Origin: a virus | DNA length: 24,936 bases | IMG/VR virus record: IMGVR_UViG_3300027971_000208 | Span: 1 to 24,936 of that record | Strand: one strand, 5' to 3' | In this document: positions 16,477 to 23,046 of the stretch, in pieces | How positions within the stretch are numbered: the first letter of the stretch is position 1 | Layout: each line of letters starts with the position of its first letter | Translations under genes and position numbers: made by a program | Notes under the pieces: model-generated | Told to the model about the DNA's origin: nothing | The model's input: the letters and a program-made list of their open reading frames with translations, nothing else | Databases searched by the model: none

Positions 16477-18125
16477 GCCTGCCCTCCCTGCGCTGCCGCA
16501 ATTTGCTTCACGACTTCGGGATTCTTCGCCGCTTCCATTATCATCATTTGCTGCTGCTGTGCTGCCTGTGCTTCTGCCCGTTGCGCTCGCATGTCGTCGC
16601 GCTCAAGCTCTGGCCTGATCGTGTCAGGAGCCACACCTCGCGCTCTGGCAAGCTCACGATAACCCTTATCAATGTCGATGTTGTCCAGCACGTCCGGCTT
16701 GATTGCGGCGATGCTGCCGCCAATCTCCATGACCGAAAGGAAGCCTTCGGTTTTGAGCGCCTCGATGGCTAGCACGATGCGGCTAGTGAACTTCACCGCT
16801 GGCGGAATCACGCCGCCTTCGCTCTGCATCTCTGCGGGCACATCGGGGAACGCCCCGCGATTGTAAAGCATGGCAAAGCCAGCTTCGAGAAGCGGTTGAA
16901 TCAACTCAGTCAGCCGACGCGAGACGGCGGGAGCAAACAACACAAGCGCCTCGCGTTGCCGAGCCGCTACTTCCGTGGCTGTCATTTGCTTGTTGAGGCT
17001 TCCGAACTGGCGAACGAGTTGAGTCTGAAACACGCGCTCGATAGCGCGGCGGCAGTCTTCAAGCGACTCGCGAGCAATCTGGAAGTTGCCAGCCGTGGCC
17101 CACTCACGCGGGGCGTTGGCCATGTCATCCACGAACGTGACGCCGTTGCGGCGAAGATCAACGGGGCCTTGATGCGTCTTGGGAATCAGGACGCGGGGAC
17201 CGGCTGCGATGCCTGCCAGCGTCAATTCCTGCTCGCGGAGATAGTTGGCGTTGCGAGCATCGGCCAGCGCCATGAAGCCGGGCGAGTAGCCAAAGATTTC
17301 ATCACTCTCGTCGTCCGAAGGCCAGACCATGTAACGGCCCACGGCTACCGGCATGACGCTCATTCCGCTTTCACGCACAAGCGTCTTGCTGTCGTAGTGG
17401 ACATAGCAGGAAGCAATCGGCAACGCCTCAACGCTGCCAGCCTCGCGCTTCGCAGCGTCCACAGCCTTAATGTCTTCGGGCTTTCGGTAGTAGATCGAGT
17501 GAAGAAATGCGTGCTTTGTGCTTGCCTTGGCGGGATTCTCCGCGTCTTGCTTTACCTGGAGCGGGCACTTGTCGCCAAACTCTTGCAGCGCGGCCTTCGC
17601 CGTTAGGCTGTATTTCCTAATTACCTCGTCGGCCTTGCCCTTTGCATTTTCAGCAAACACGAATTGCCCACAGCGCCACGATTCAAACTCAAGCCCGTTC
17701 TCTCCCATCCCAATAGCCGCGGCGGCTGTGCCAGGGCCGTTTAGCTCCAAGAAAGCCTCCATGATCTTCTCATAGAAATTGGAGCCGAGAACTTCCGCAC
17801 GATAGACTTCCGTCGCCTTGTCGCACCAGTCTTCCACGACGGAAGATTTAACCGGATGATCCAGACGGAACCATGCGTCCTCATTGGAGCACAACCAATG
17901 CACATAGGCTGCTGCTAGCTCCGCGCTAGCGTGACAGGCCGTGAGGTCAAAGAGCTGAGTCGTCGTCGAAGTATCGGGAGCGGTCCCGCTCGGCTTTTTC
18001 GTGGACGTGACGGCATTTCGTGGATGCGTGTATTTTCGCACCTCGCGCCACGCGCTCAACCATCCGGCCTGCTCGCTAGCAAGTGAGTCGTAGCGCTCGC
18101 GAATCGCTGTGGCGTTGGCACCCAT
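16473..18125 (-). CDS. Portal (head-tail connector) protein, T7 gp8-like
   Basis: A 550-aa protein. The N-terminus has the family pattern RERYDSLASEQAGWLSAWREVRKYTHPR, followed by LFDLTACHASAELAAAYVHWLC...WFRLD. The core contains FYEKIMEAFLELNGPGTAAAAIGMG, VGRYMVWPSDDESDEIFGYSPG, DARNANYLREQELTLAGIA and the MTATEVAARQRE element, all typical of the podovirus head-tail connector family. The C-terminal 60 residues are Gln/Ala-rich helix (AEAQAAQQQQ), the probable crown/barrel. It forms the dodecameric ring that carries the DNA channel and binds the terminase. The start ATG at 18125 overlaps the upstream stop by 1 nt (TAATG) and has GGAGG about 9 nt upstream, one of the few clear ribosome binding sites in the window. 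Confidence 0.92.
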   Translation of the reverse strand: MGANATAIRERYDSLASEQAGWLSAWREVRKYTHPRNAVTSTKKPSGTAPDTSTTTQLFDLTACHASAELAAAYVHWLCSNEDAWFRLDHPVKSSVVEDWCDKATEVYRAEVLGSNFYEKIMEAFLELNGPGTAAAAIGMGENGLEFESWRCGQFVFAENAKGKADEVIRKYSLTAKAALQEFGDKCPLQVKQDAENPAKASTKHAFLHSIYYRKPEDIKAVDAAKREAGSVEALPIASCYVHYDSKTLVRESGMSVMPVAVGRYMVWPSDDESDEIFGYSPGFMALADARNANYLREQELTLAGIAAGPRVLIPKTHQGPVDLRRNGVTFVDDMANAPREWATAGNFQIARESLEDCRRAIERVFQTQLVRQFGSLNKQMTATEVAARQREALVLFAPAVSRRLTELIQPLLEAGFAMLYNRGAFPDVPAEMQSEGGVIPPAVKFTSRIVLAIEALKTEGFLSVMEIGGSIAAIKPDVLDNIDIDKGYRELARARGVAPDTIRPELERDDMRAQRAEAQAAQQQQMMIMEAAKNPEVVKQIAAAQGGQA

Positions 18126-18484
18126 TAGGCAGCGCCTCCAACTTTGCCGAGTGAGGAAGCAACGCCGCCGAGGTAGCCTTTCGTTTCACCCGCGAAGACG
18201 GACCTGTTGCCAGACTTCGCACGAAGGCGCTTGCGTTGAATGTCCTCCGCTTGCGCCACGTCCGCGCTTGTCTCGGTCACAGGCGGGGGCGTTGGGGGCG
18301 CGTCTGGTATCGGCTGATTAGCAAGCTCAAGCTGCGCCTGTGCGATGGCGAGATTTTCCTGGTGCTGCTGCCGCGAAAGCTGCATTTGCTGCGCGGCTAG
18401 CTTGTCCTGCTTGGATGTGTCCTGCTTCCCTTTGAAAAGTGAAGAGTGCCCAAGCGCTTCAAATCGAGTGTGTGAGTGCCACAT
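18125..18484 (-). CDS. Small phage protein of unknown function, upstream of portal
   Basis: A protein of about 119 aa. A Gln-rich amphipathic helix (about residues 25-55, QQMQLSRQQHQENLAIAQAQLEL) is followed by a Pro-rich linker (IPDAPPTPPPV) and a conserved-looking C-terminus (RKRLRAKSGNRSVFAGETKGYLGG). Small proteins with a similar R-x-x-G-x-x-S-x-x-A-G ending before or after the portal gene are common in phages with short tails, and their role is not known to me. I chose the ATG at 18484. The frame is also open to a TTG at 18490, only two codons earlier. It is separated from the previous gene by about 30 nt and overlaps the portal start by 1 nt. Confidence 0.6.
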   Translation of the reverse strand: MWHSHTRFEALGHSSLFKGKQDTSKQDKLAAQQMQLSRQQHQENLAIAQAQLELANQPIPDAPPTPPPVTETSADVAQAEDIQRKRLRAKSGNRSVFAGETKGYLGGVASSLGKVGGAA

Positions 18485-18514
18485 GCTCAACCACGCCGAC
18501 CAATTCGGGAGAAA

Positions 18515-18877
18515 TCAAGCGCTTTGTGGAGTCCTCAACACTAGCGATTCCAGCCGGTCAAACTTTCGCCAGCGCAGCCGGTTAGCCCGCTGAAACCCGA
18601 TCCAGGGTTTAGACGATGGGAAGGAAGCCCACGCCTTCGCCATGTCACCAGCGACCAACCAGACGAGCCAAGCGTCGGCTTCGTCCTCGTTGAAGTGGTG
18701 CCACGGGTCTAGCAGTTCCGCCACGGGCGCGGAGCGATTGACGGCCCGCCCCATGCAAAAGAATTGATCGTTGTGGAAGACATGCCCCGTGATGAGATGC
18801 GCTTGGTAGTCTTCCACGAATGGCCTTGCGCATTCCTCGCGCTCATAAACTTGCATCGCTAGAGCTAAGGGGGTCAT
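18515..18877 (-). CDS. Conserved phage protein of unknown function between terminase and portal
   Basis: A 120-aa protein that overlaps the large terminase stop by 4 nt (ATGA). The middle reads HLITGHVFHNDQFFCMGRAV, then W..F.EDEADAWLVWLVAGDM, and the end is FQRANRLRWRKFDRLES. This type of aromatic-rich protein, with a HLxxGxVF..DxFxMGRPV pattern and a basic R-W-R ending, is familiar as a conserved hypothetical encoded next to terminase or portal in several podovirus-like phages. No enzyme motif, signal peptide or membrane segment is seen. I infer a link to DNA packaging or host-factor interference only by neighbourhood and cannot assign a biochemical role. Confidence 0.6.
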   Translation of the reverse strand: MTPLALAMQVYEREECARPFVEDYQAHLITGHVFHNDQFFCMGRAVNRSAPVAELLDPWHHFNEDEADAWLVWLVAGDMAKAWASFPSSKPWIGFQRANRLRWRKFDRLESLVLRTPQSA

Positions 18878-20436
18878 CGGAAGGCGGTTAGGATTTGCAC
18901 CTGATTCGTGATTGCCGTGTTAAAGCCGGGAATCAACCCCTTCATTTCTGCCTCGCCCATCGTGCGCAGGCCGTCAGCAATGTGTGAAGCCCAATCGTGA
19001 ACTGGCTCGTCTTTGATGGCCTTCCCATCTTTCACCTGATGGCGTCGGTAGGCTTTCAAGCCCGACACGCCTTTCGCCGTGGCGGGCGTGCGGAACTCCA
19101 GCGACGGCATTAGCTTTCTCATGTAGTCCACGCCCGCCCAAGTTTCAAAGATGCACGGCACAACGCGCACTTCTCCGATTTGAAACTGAGTTGTCAGTGC
19201 TCGCCACTCGCTTTCAAACGTTGAGCCCATGCGCTCCTGCTTGGCGTCGTGGGGCAGGAAGTGAACGCCAAAGCTGTAACCCTTCGCCTTCATCCACTCC
19301 GCTCGCTTGAGCGTGTTTAGGTCCAGGGCATAATCAACATCGATCACGCGAAAGATGCCCCGCGGCAACTTCTGCCAATACCAAACCACCGTGTGAAGCG
19401 CGCTCCCCAAGTCCCATGAGGTATGAACCGGCACACGGCCGTCAATGCGGAACTCTCCGATTCGGCCCTCAATCTGCGCCGTTGCCATTTCGTCGCCGTA
19501 GATTGCGCCGTCAATGCTGCCCTCCCAGCAATCCTTGAGCGTTGAAGGGTATTCATTCTTGATCTTGCGCGGCATCGTCCGGCGCTTGCCTGCATACCAT
19601 TTGCGCTGTGCCTCTGTGAACTTGACGCCTAGTTCAGCCTCCACCTTGTCCAGATACTTGGCACTCACGTCGTCCACATAGCCGAACTCCAGCGCGTAAT
19701 CGGGGCAGGTATGCCAGGGAAAAAAGAGGATGCGCCATGTCTTCGGCCCCTTGTCTTCCTCCTTGGCTTCCAGTGCCTCACAGACCAGCGGCCACACATC
19801 CCCAGCCTCTCCGCCTTCCCAAGTCGTTTCAACGATGATGATGCCATTTTCTGCCGCAGGCAGCGAGCCGGTTAGAATCTCGCTCGAACGAGTCGCGTCG
19901 TTCGCCTGAATCCACCCCCACTCCGAAACCCAAAGGAGTTGGAGCGTGCCGCCGCGAGCAGAGATGCCCGCCTTGAACGAACTAGCCACGTCATCGCCCA
20001 GCCTCCAGCCGATCCCAGACGGCGCATAGCCAGGGGGCAGCGTGTAGGCATCGCGGAACTCTGGCGACTGCTGCTCAAAGGCTAGCTTCACCTTGTCACG
20101 TAGCTTTTCCTCAGCGTCCCCGCCCGTCTTGTCAATGAGCGCAGCCGCACAGCCAGCGGTGAACAGGCAACAATCCAGGCAGATAAGCGCTAGAACGGTG
20201 CTCATACCAAGCTGGCGAGCCTTGGGAATCAAGATGCGCTGCCAGCCACGGATGAAGACGGCAACAAGCACTTCGATTTGCTCCTCTACCGGATCAAAGG
20301 GAATGATCTTCCCCGCTTTATTCTTGATCGTGTAAAGCCAGCGCAAACGCCAAAGCGGATCAGACATGGCATCTTCATCCGGCCTATCGCGTGCCGTCCG
20401 TTGCTCCCACTCCTTGCGCTCGGCTGGGGTTATCAT
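18874..20436 (-). CDS. terL: Terminase large subunit (ATPase/nuclease)
   Basis: A 520-aa motor protein that translocates DNA into the capsid and cuts it. N-terminal ATPase: Walker A-like PKARQLGMST near residues 71-80, the form common in phage TerL proteins. The acidic strand is LQLLWVSEWGW near 165-175, so the usual DE pair is SE here. A coupling motif follows, VETTWEGG, near 202-209. C-terminal RNase H-like nuclease: first Asp in SWDLG near 341, then VIDVDYAL, LPHDAKQER near 394-402, and the last acidic motif HDWASHIADGLR near 479-490. Length fits the family. The ATG at 20436 overlaps the small subunit stop by 4 nt and is preceded by GAGGGGGAA. The Walker B variation may be ordinary divergence. 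Confidence 0.93.
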   Translation of the reverse strand: MITPAERKEWEQRTARDRPDEDAMSDPLWRLRWLYTIKNKAGKIIPFDPVEEQIEVLVAVFIRGWQRILIPKARQLGMSTVLALICLDCCLFTAGCAAALIDKTGGDAEEKLRDKVKLAFEQQSPEFRDAYTLPPGYAPSGIGWRLGDDVASSFKAGISARGGTLQLLWVSEWGWIQANDATRSSEILTGSLPAAENGIIIVETTWEGGEAGDVWPLVCEALEAKEEDKGPKTWRILFFPWHTCPDYALEFGYVDDVSAKYLDKVEAELGVKFTEAQRKWYAGKRRTMPRKIKNEYPSTLKDCWEGSIDGAIYGDEMATAQIEGRIGEFRIDGRVPVHTSWDLGSALHTVVWYWQKLPRGIFRVIDVDYALDLNTLKRAEWMKAKGYSFGVHFLPHDAKQERMGSTFESEWRALTTQFQIGEVRVVPCIFETWAGVDYMRKLMPSLEFRTPATAKGVSGLKAYRRHQVKDGKAIKDEPVHDWASHIADGLRTMGEAEMKGLIPGFNTAITNQVQILTAFR

Positions 20437-20849
20437 TTCCCCCTCGCCCGAATGCGAGCCAGCATTGATTTCAGCGTGTCAGATAGATCAAGCGTGACTT
20501 TCTCCGCTTCATACCATCCACCAGCCTTGCCGATCTTGTCTAGCGCATTGGTGGCAGCGCTGAAGTCGTCGGAATCTTCGGCTTTTCGAGCGATACAAGC
20601 CAGTCGGCCCAACCATTTATCTTTAGTCAGGTCGAACTTTTTGTCTGCCGCGTCGCTGACTTTGCTTTTCAGTTCGGCGATTCTTAGAGCCACCTTAGAT
20701 TCTTTACACAAGCGGCATCCGGTTACTTCCGCCGTCGCCTCCGAGCACTTCCCGCCAGACACACAATCAGCATAAGCCTGTGACGCTGGCATACCCAACG
20801 CCACCGCTTGAGCGAAGGCTTCGTGCTTTTTGTTCTGGAGTGCTGCCAT
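20433..20849 (-). CDS. terS: Terminase small subunit, with a four-cysteine cluster
   Basis: A 138-aa protein. The N-terminus (QNKKHEAFAQAVALGMPASQAYAD) is the helix-turn-helix start of terminase_2-type small subunits, which bind the packaging site. The end (NALDKIGKAGGWYEAEKV, then a basic helix ending RIRARGK) is also typical. The usual GYKGASAAV-like loop is replaced by a segment with cysteines at 29, 35, 45 and 48, which could bind a metal. The gene is the first of the late operon. Its ATG at 20849 has no Shine-Dalgarno sequence, and a promoter candidate ends just 7 nt upstream, suggesting a leaderless message. Start and family are well supported; metal binding is inference. Confidence 0.87.
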   Translation of the reverse strand: MAALQNKKHEAFAQAVALGMPASQAYADCVSGGKCSEATAEVTGCRLCKESKVALRIAELKSKVSDAADKKFDLTKDKWLGRLACIARKAEDSDDFSAATNALDKIGKAGGWYEAEKVTLDLSDTLKSMLARIRARGK

Positions 20850-20856
20850 TGGTTCT

Positions 20857-20885
20857 AGTGTAGTTATGCCAATTCGTTATTTCAA
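20857..20885 (-). promoter_or_regulatory. Candidate late-operon promoter (TTGAAA-N17-TACACT)
   Basis: On the minus strand, TTGAAA (20885-20880) and TACACT (20862-20857) are separated by exactly 17 nt, a plausible sigma70-type promoter. The -10 box ends 7 nt before the small terminase ATG, so transcription would begin at or beside the start codon. This is by eye only. Late phage promoters often need an activator and could lie elsewhere in the gap. Confidence 0.45.
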
Positions 20886-20894
20886 GCGCTGAAA
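20880..20894. promoter_or_regulatory. Inverted repeat over the late promoter -35 box
   Basis: TTTCA-AGCGC-TGAAA, 5-bp arms around a 5-nt centre, covers the -35 element of the candidate late promoter. It could be a repressor or activator site. Short arms mean it could also be chance. Confidence 0.35.
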
Positions 20895-20937
20895 CTATGC
20901 TTTTCAAGTATTGGACAGAATCCCCAGCACTCCCTTT

Positions 20938-20958
20938 CATCCCACTTCCAACGGGATG
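20938..20958. other. Small hairpin in the divergent intergenic region
   Basis: CATCCC and GGGATG (6-bp arms) surround a 9-nt loop. It lies mid-way in the 262-nt gap between the late and early operons (20850-21111). Apart from the promoters and operators listed I see nothing else in that gap. It is too short to call a terminator. Confidence 0.3.
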
Positions 20959-21009
20959 CGGTGCATTGTTCTCATGCCGTTGCCCAGGACTCCCGAAAAA
21001 GATTCTTCA

Positions 21010-21029
21010 AATTGTGTGTTGACACAATT
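21010..21029. promoter_or_regulatory. Operator-like perfect inverted repeat over the early promoter
   Basis: AATTGTGT and ACACAATT are perfect 8-bp arms with a 4-nt centre. The right arm overlaps the -35 box of the early promoter, the position expected of a repressor operator. Candidate binders encoded nearby are the ribbon-helix-helix-like protein (22068) and the XRE protein (23253). Confidence 0.7.
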
Positions 21030-21047
21030 CTAGTCCTCGACTAATAT
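21019..21047 (+). promoter_or_regulatory. Strong early promoter (TTGACA-N17-TAATAT)
   Basis: TTGACA at 21019-21024 is a full consensus -35 box. After 17 nt comes TAATAT at 21042-21047, one base from the consensus -10. Transcription should start near 21054, giving a leader of about 58 nt before the 21112 start codon. The leader includes a small ACCGG/CCGGT hairpin at 21073-21087. This is the best promoter in the window and points to host RNA polymerase use early in infection. Confidence 0.8.
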
Positions 21048-21111
21048 CACCTCGTCTCACAAGGGACAGCGCACCGGCGGCTCCGGTCCAACTCAGCAAA
21101 GAATACAAGCT

Positions 21112-22047
21112 ATGAAAATCAGCATCCACACCCTCGGCAAGCTCAACGTCAGCAGCATCGCCGATGCCATCGAAGAAATCGCCCGCGAGCATGATAGCAT
21201 CGCCAGCGGAATCATTGGCCCCTCATTCTCCACCAGCGGCCCCGGCACTGGCTGGAGCAAGCAACACGACTGCCACGACTACGCCCGCCGCGCTCTGGGT
21301 GGCGACTATGGCGCAGGCTCCTACATCGACAGCAGCGATGGCCGCGAGGCCACGATGAACGATGATGAAGAGATCGAATGGTCGGAGGAATCCGCCGTGG
21401 AAATCGAGCTGCCAAGCATTGAGGAAGCCCTCAGCAACCCCGATGAGTGGGCAATCATCAAACGCGATGCCGCCAGCTACGGAGTCGAACAAGACGACAT
21501 CGACGAAATCATCGAAGCCATCGAGAATCCCGACAAGTCTGAGGTTTGCAACTGGTCCACTGAGGCTACTTATGGTGTCCTTTGCCCAAGCGACGATGGT
21601 GAAGACCTCATCACCATCGAAGTCCAAGTCGGCGAATGGAATGGCAGCTACTTCATCCGCACCACAGACGACGCTGGGGGCGGCGATGATTGCGAGGACA
21701 CCCTCTACGCCGACATTGACGATGCCATCGCTGCCGCGAAAGAGTGGGCGGAAGATCACGACGAAACTCCCGACAAAAACAACCTCGCCGAAGAAATCGC
21801 CAAAGACGGCTGGTGGGGCTGTGAGATGAGCGCCGAAGAAATCTTGGAGATCGCCAATGCCGCCGAAGGCCACCAGTCCGGCTCTTGCCTGTGGATCAGC
21901 AACAAGGGAGGCACCCACTGGGACACCGGCAACACGATCCGCGTCGAGGGCTGGGAGGACTACATCACGATCAGCGCCAACCATGACAGCATTGAGGCCG
22001 CTCTCTTGTCTCTGCAATCTGCCATCAATGCGCCCGTCGAAAACTGA
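21112..22047 (+). CDS. Very acidic early protein, candidate DNA mimic or anti-defence protein
   Basis: A 311-aa protein, the first gene behind the strongest promoter in the window. I count about 71 Asp/Glu and 16 Lys/Arg, a net charge near -55. Acidic runs include MNDDEEIEWSEE (about 82-93), EQDDIDEIIEAIENPDK and DEDT/DIDD-like stretches, separated by small beta-like parts (ITIEVQVGEWNGSYFIR) and a C-terminal part with CLWISNKGG...WEDYITISA. There is no signal peptide or membrane segment. I do not recognise the family. Early, abundant and highly acidic is the profile of DNA-mimic antirestriction proteins such as T7 Ocr, but that is analogy only. No Shine-Dalgarno sequence precedes the ATG. 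The long open frame on the opposite strand is a shadow of this biased composition. Confidence 0.75.
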   Translation: MKISIHTLGKLNVSSIADAIEEIAREHDSIASGIIGPSFSTSGPGTGWSKQHDCHDYARRALGGDYGAGSYIDSSDGREATMNDDEEIEWSEESAVEIELPSIEEALSNPDEWAIIKRDAASYGVEQDDIDEIIEAIENPDKSEVCNWSTEATYGVLCPSDDGEDLITIEVQVGEWNGSYFIRTTDDAGGGDDCEDTLYADIDDAIAAAKEWAEDHDETPDKNNLAEEIAKDGWWGCEMSAEEILEIANAAEGHQSGSCLWISNKGGTHWDTGNTIRVEGWEDYITISANHDSIEAALLSLQSAINAPVEN

Positions 22048-22067
22048 CCCATGCAACAGCCAGCAGG

Positions 22068-22280
22068 ATGAAAAACGCCCCTGAACCCACACGCGGAGCG
22101 CCCCCGAAACGGGGCGCTCATGCCGCGTCCGCTCATCTCCACATCCGGCTCGATATGGAGCGCAAAAACCACTATACACGCTTTGCCAAAAAGCGCCGCA
22201 CTGGAGACAAGACGCTCGCAGGCCTGGTGATCGAAACGCTCGATGCCACGACAGGCTTCGGCAGGAATGAGAACGCATAG
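22068..22280 (+). CDS. Ribbon-helix-helix-like small regulator
   Basis: A 70-aa basic protein, 20 nt after the acidic gene. Residues about 23-66 fit a ribbon-helix-helix layout: strand HLHIRLD, helix 1 MERKNHYTRFAKKR, a T-G-D-K-T turn and helix 2 LAGLVIETLDATTG. The first 22 residues are Ala/Pro/Arg/Gly rich and probably disordered; their codons contain a 9-bp hairpin (22096-22119). An ATG at 22155 would remove the strand, so the ATG at 22068 is preferred, although its only SD-like AGCAGG abuts it. If real, it is a plausible dimeric repressor of the inverted repeat at 21010-21029. It ends 3 nt before the next gene. Confidence 0.55.
   Translation: MKNAPEPTRGAPPKRGAHAASAHLHIRLDMERKNHYTRFAKKRRTGDKTLAGLVIETLDATTGFGRNENA
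22096..22119 (+). other. Strong hairpin within the start of the ribbon-helix-helix-like gene
   Basis: GAGCGCCCC and GGGGCGCTC form a perfect 9-bp GC-rich stem around CGAAAC. It lies about 50 nt after the stop of the acidic gene and no T run follows. It could slow or partly stop transcription, or reduce translation of downstream genes. Alternatively it simply reflects the repeated RGAP/KRGA codons. Confidence 0.5.
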
Positions 22281-22283
22281 CTC

Positions 22284-22712
22284 ATGGACACGGCACCCTC
22301 AACGCTCGAAATCACGCAGGACGCGCCCGCCGTGTTCCATGCACCGCCTTATTGTCCGTTGCCTGCGTGGTATGTCGCTATCAAAAATGATCCGAGCAGA
22401 TGGGCAGCAAGGATGGAAAAGCAGCGCCAGCGACGAGCCAAAGCAGGCATCAGAGAAGCCGAACAAAAAGCTGAACGTGAGCGCTGGGCAAAACTCCCTA
22501 AAGATCACCCGCGCAAAAAGCGCAAACAGCAACGCAAACCAAAAACAGTGAAGGCAAAGCGACAAAGAGCACTGGAACGCCTGACAGACGGTGACGTAGC
22601 AAACCGCTATCTCCACATGCACCTCGCTGACTGTCCAAAACCTTTAATCAATCTCAAACGCGAACACATCAGACTCAGTAGAAAACTCGGAACCCGAATC
22701 AAATCACTATGA
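22284..22712 (+). CDS. Basic phage protein of unknown function
   Basis: A 142-aa, strongly basic protein. The middle (about 42-95) is a Lys/Arg/Gln-rich helix with repeated RQRRAKAG, KKRKQQRKPK and KAKRQRALERL. The C-terminal part, LTDGDVANRYL then PLINLKREHIRLSRKLG, resembles the ending of small phage proteins that often carry an HNH or zinc-ribbon N-terminus, but no such metal-binding residues are visible here. It may therefore bind nucleic acid, which I infer from charge only. It starts 3 nt after the previous stop and its own stop overlaps the next start (ATGA), so the cassette is one operon. Confidence 0.65.
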   Translation: MDTAPSTLEITQDAPAVFHAPPYCPLPAWYVAIKNDPSRWAARMEKQRQRRAKAGIREAEQKAERERWAKLPKDHPRKKRKQQRKPKTVKAKRQRALERLTDGDVANRYLHMHLADCPKPLINLKREHIRLSRKLGTRIKSL

Positions 22713-22912
22713 CAAACATCATCAAACTCAGGGAAAAGATGAGCGCGACCGTAGCCGCGCTCGAAGGCAAAAGCATCAGCGCGGAGGAAGCAATGGCGAT
22801 AAGCCGCGCAGCCGCCGTGGTCATCGGCTCACTACGAGTCGAGTTGCAGTATCGCCAAATGCGCGCCGAGAAACCGGAGATCGAGTTCATGGATTCGCAC
22901 AACAACACATAA
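22709..22912 (+). CDS. Conserved small phage protein of unknown function
   Basis: A 67-aa helical protein. The pattern (I/L)(K/R)KL...LEGKSISAEEAMAISRAAAVVIGSLRVELQYRQMRAEKPEIEFM is familiar from small proteins in many phage and prophage early regions, where the G-x-(I/L)-(T/S)-x-x-E-A, V..L.VELxY and G/AEKPxIxFL elements recur. Function is not known to me; it is probably a small helical oligomer. The start overlaps the preceding stop by 4 nt. It is the last gene before the 134-nt gap that holds the second promoter. Confidence 0.7.
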   Translation: MTNIIKLREKMSATVAALEGKSISAEEAMAISRAAAVVIGSLRVELQYRQMRAEKPEIEFMDSHNNT

Positions 22913-22983
22913 CCAGCCACGAGCCTTAGCGAGTTGGACTGCATCTCATGGTTCTCTGACGTTGGTATCCAGCCCCCGAAAAG

Positions 22984-23035
22984 AAAGTTACAAAAAGTTA
23001 CATTTAGCGTTTGACTCTATGTAACCTTGAGTTAC
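22984..23035. promoter_or_regulatory. Cluster of GTTAC half-sites at the regulatory promoter
   Basis: AAAGTTACA occurs twice, at 22984-22992 and 22994-23002, exactly 10 bp apart and in the same direction. An inverted pair, GTAAC-CTTGA-GTTAC, follows at 23021-23035, within the promoter spacer and -10 box. Four half-sites on about one face of the helix suggest cooperative binding by a dimeric regulator, most likely the XRE protein encoded downstream. Confidence 0.6.
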
Positions 23036-23038
23036 TAT
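23011..23038 (+). promoter_or_regulatory. Promoter of the regulatory operon, probably leaderless (TTGACT-N16-TACTAT)
   Basis: TTGACT at 23011-23016 and TACTAT at 23033-23038 are separated by 16 nt. The ATG of the next gene is 8 nt after the -10 box, so the message would start at or within a base or two of the start codon, as in some phage repressor messages. No other features are seen in the gap 22913-22983. Confidence 0.6.
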
Positions 23039-23046
23039 CATTCACC

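Noticed and set aside
22096-22119. Intrinsic terminator after the acidic early gene
   Set aside because: The 9-bp stem is strong but no T run follows on either strand within a few bases, and the gene after it remains in the same close-packed operon.
21223-22278. A 351-codon open frame on the minus strand opposite the acidic early gene
   Set aside because: It mirrors the Asp/Glu codon bias (GAT, GAC, GAA) of the plus-strand gene, overlaps it almost fully, has no promoter or family signature and gives a Gly/Ala/Val-rich sequence without a recognisable domain.
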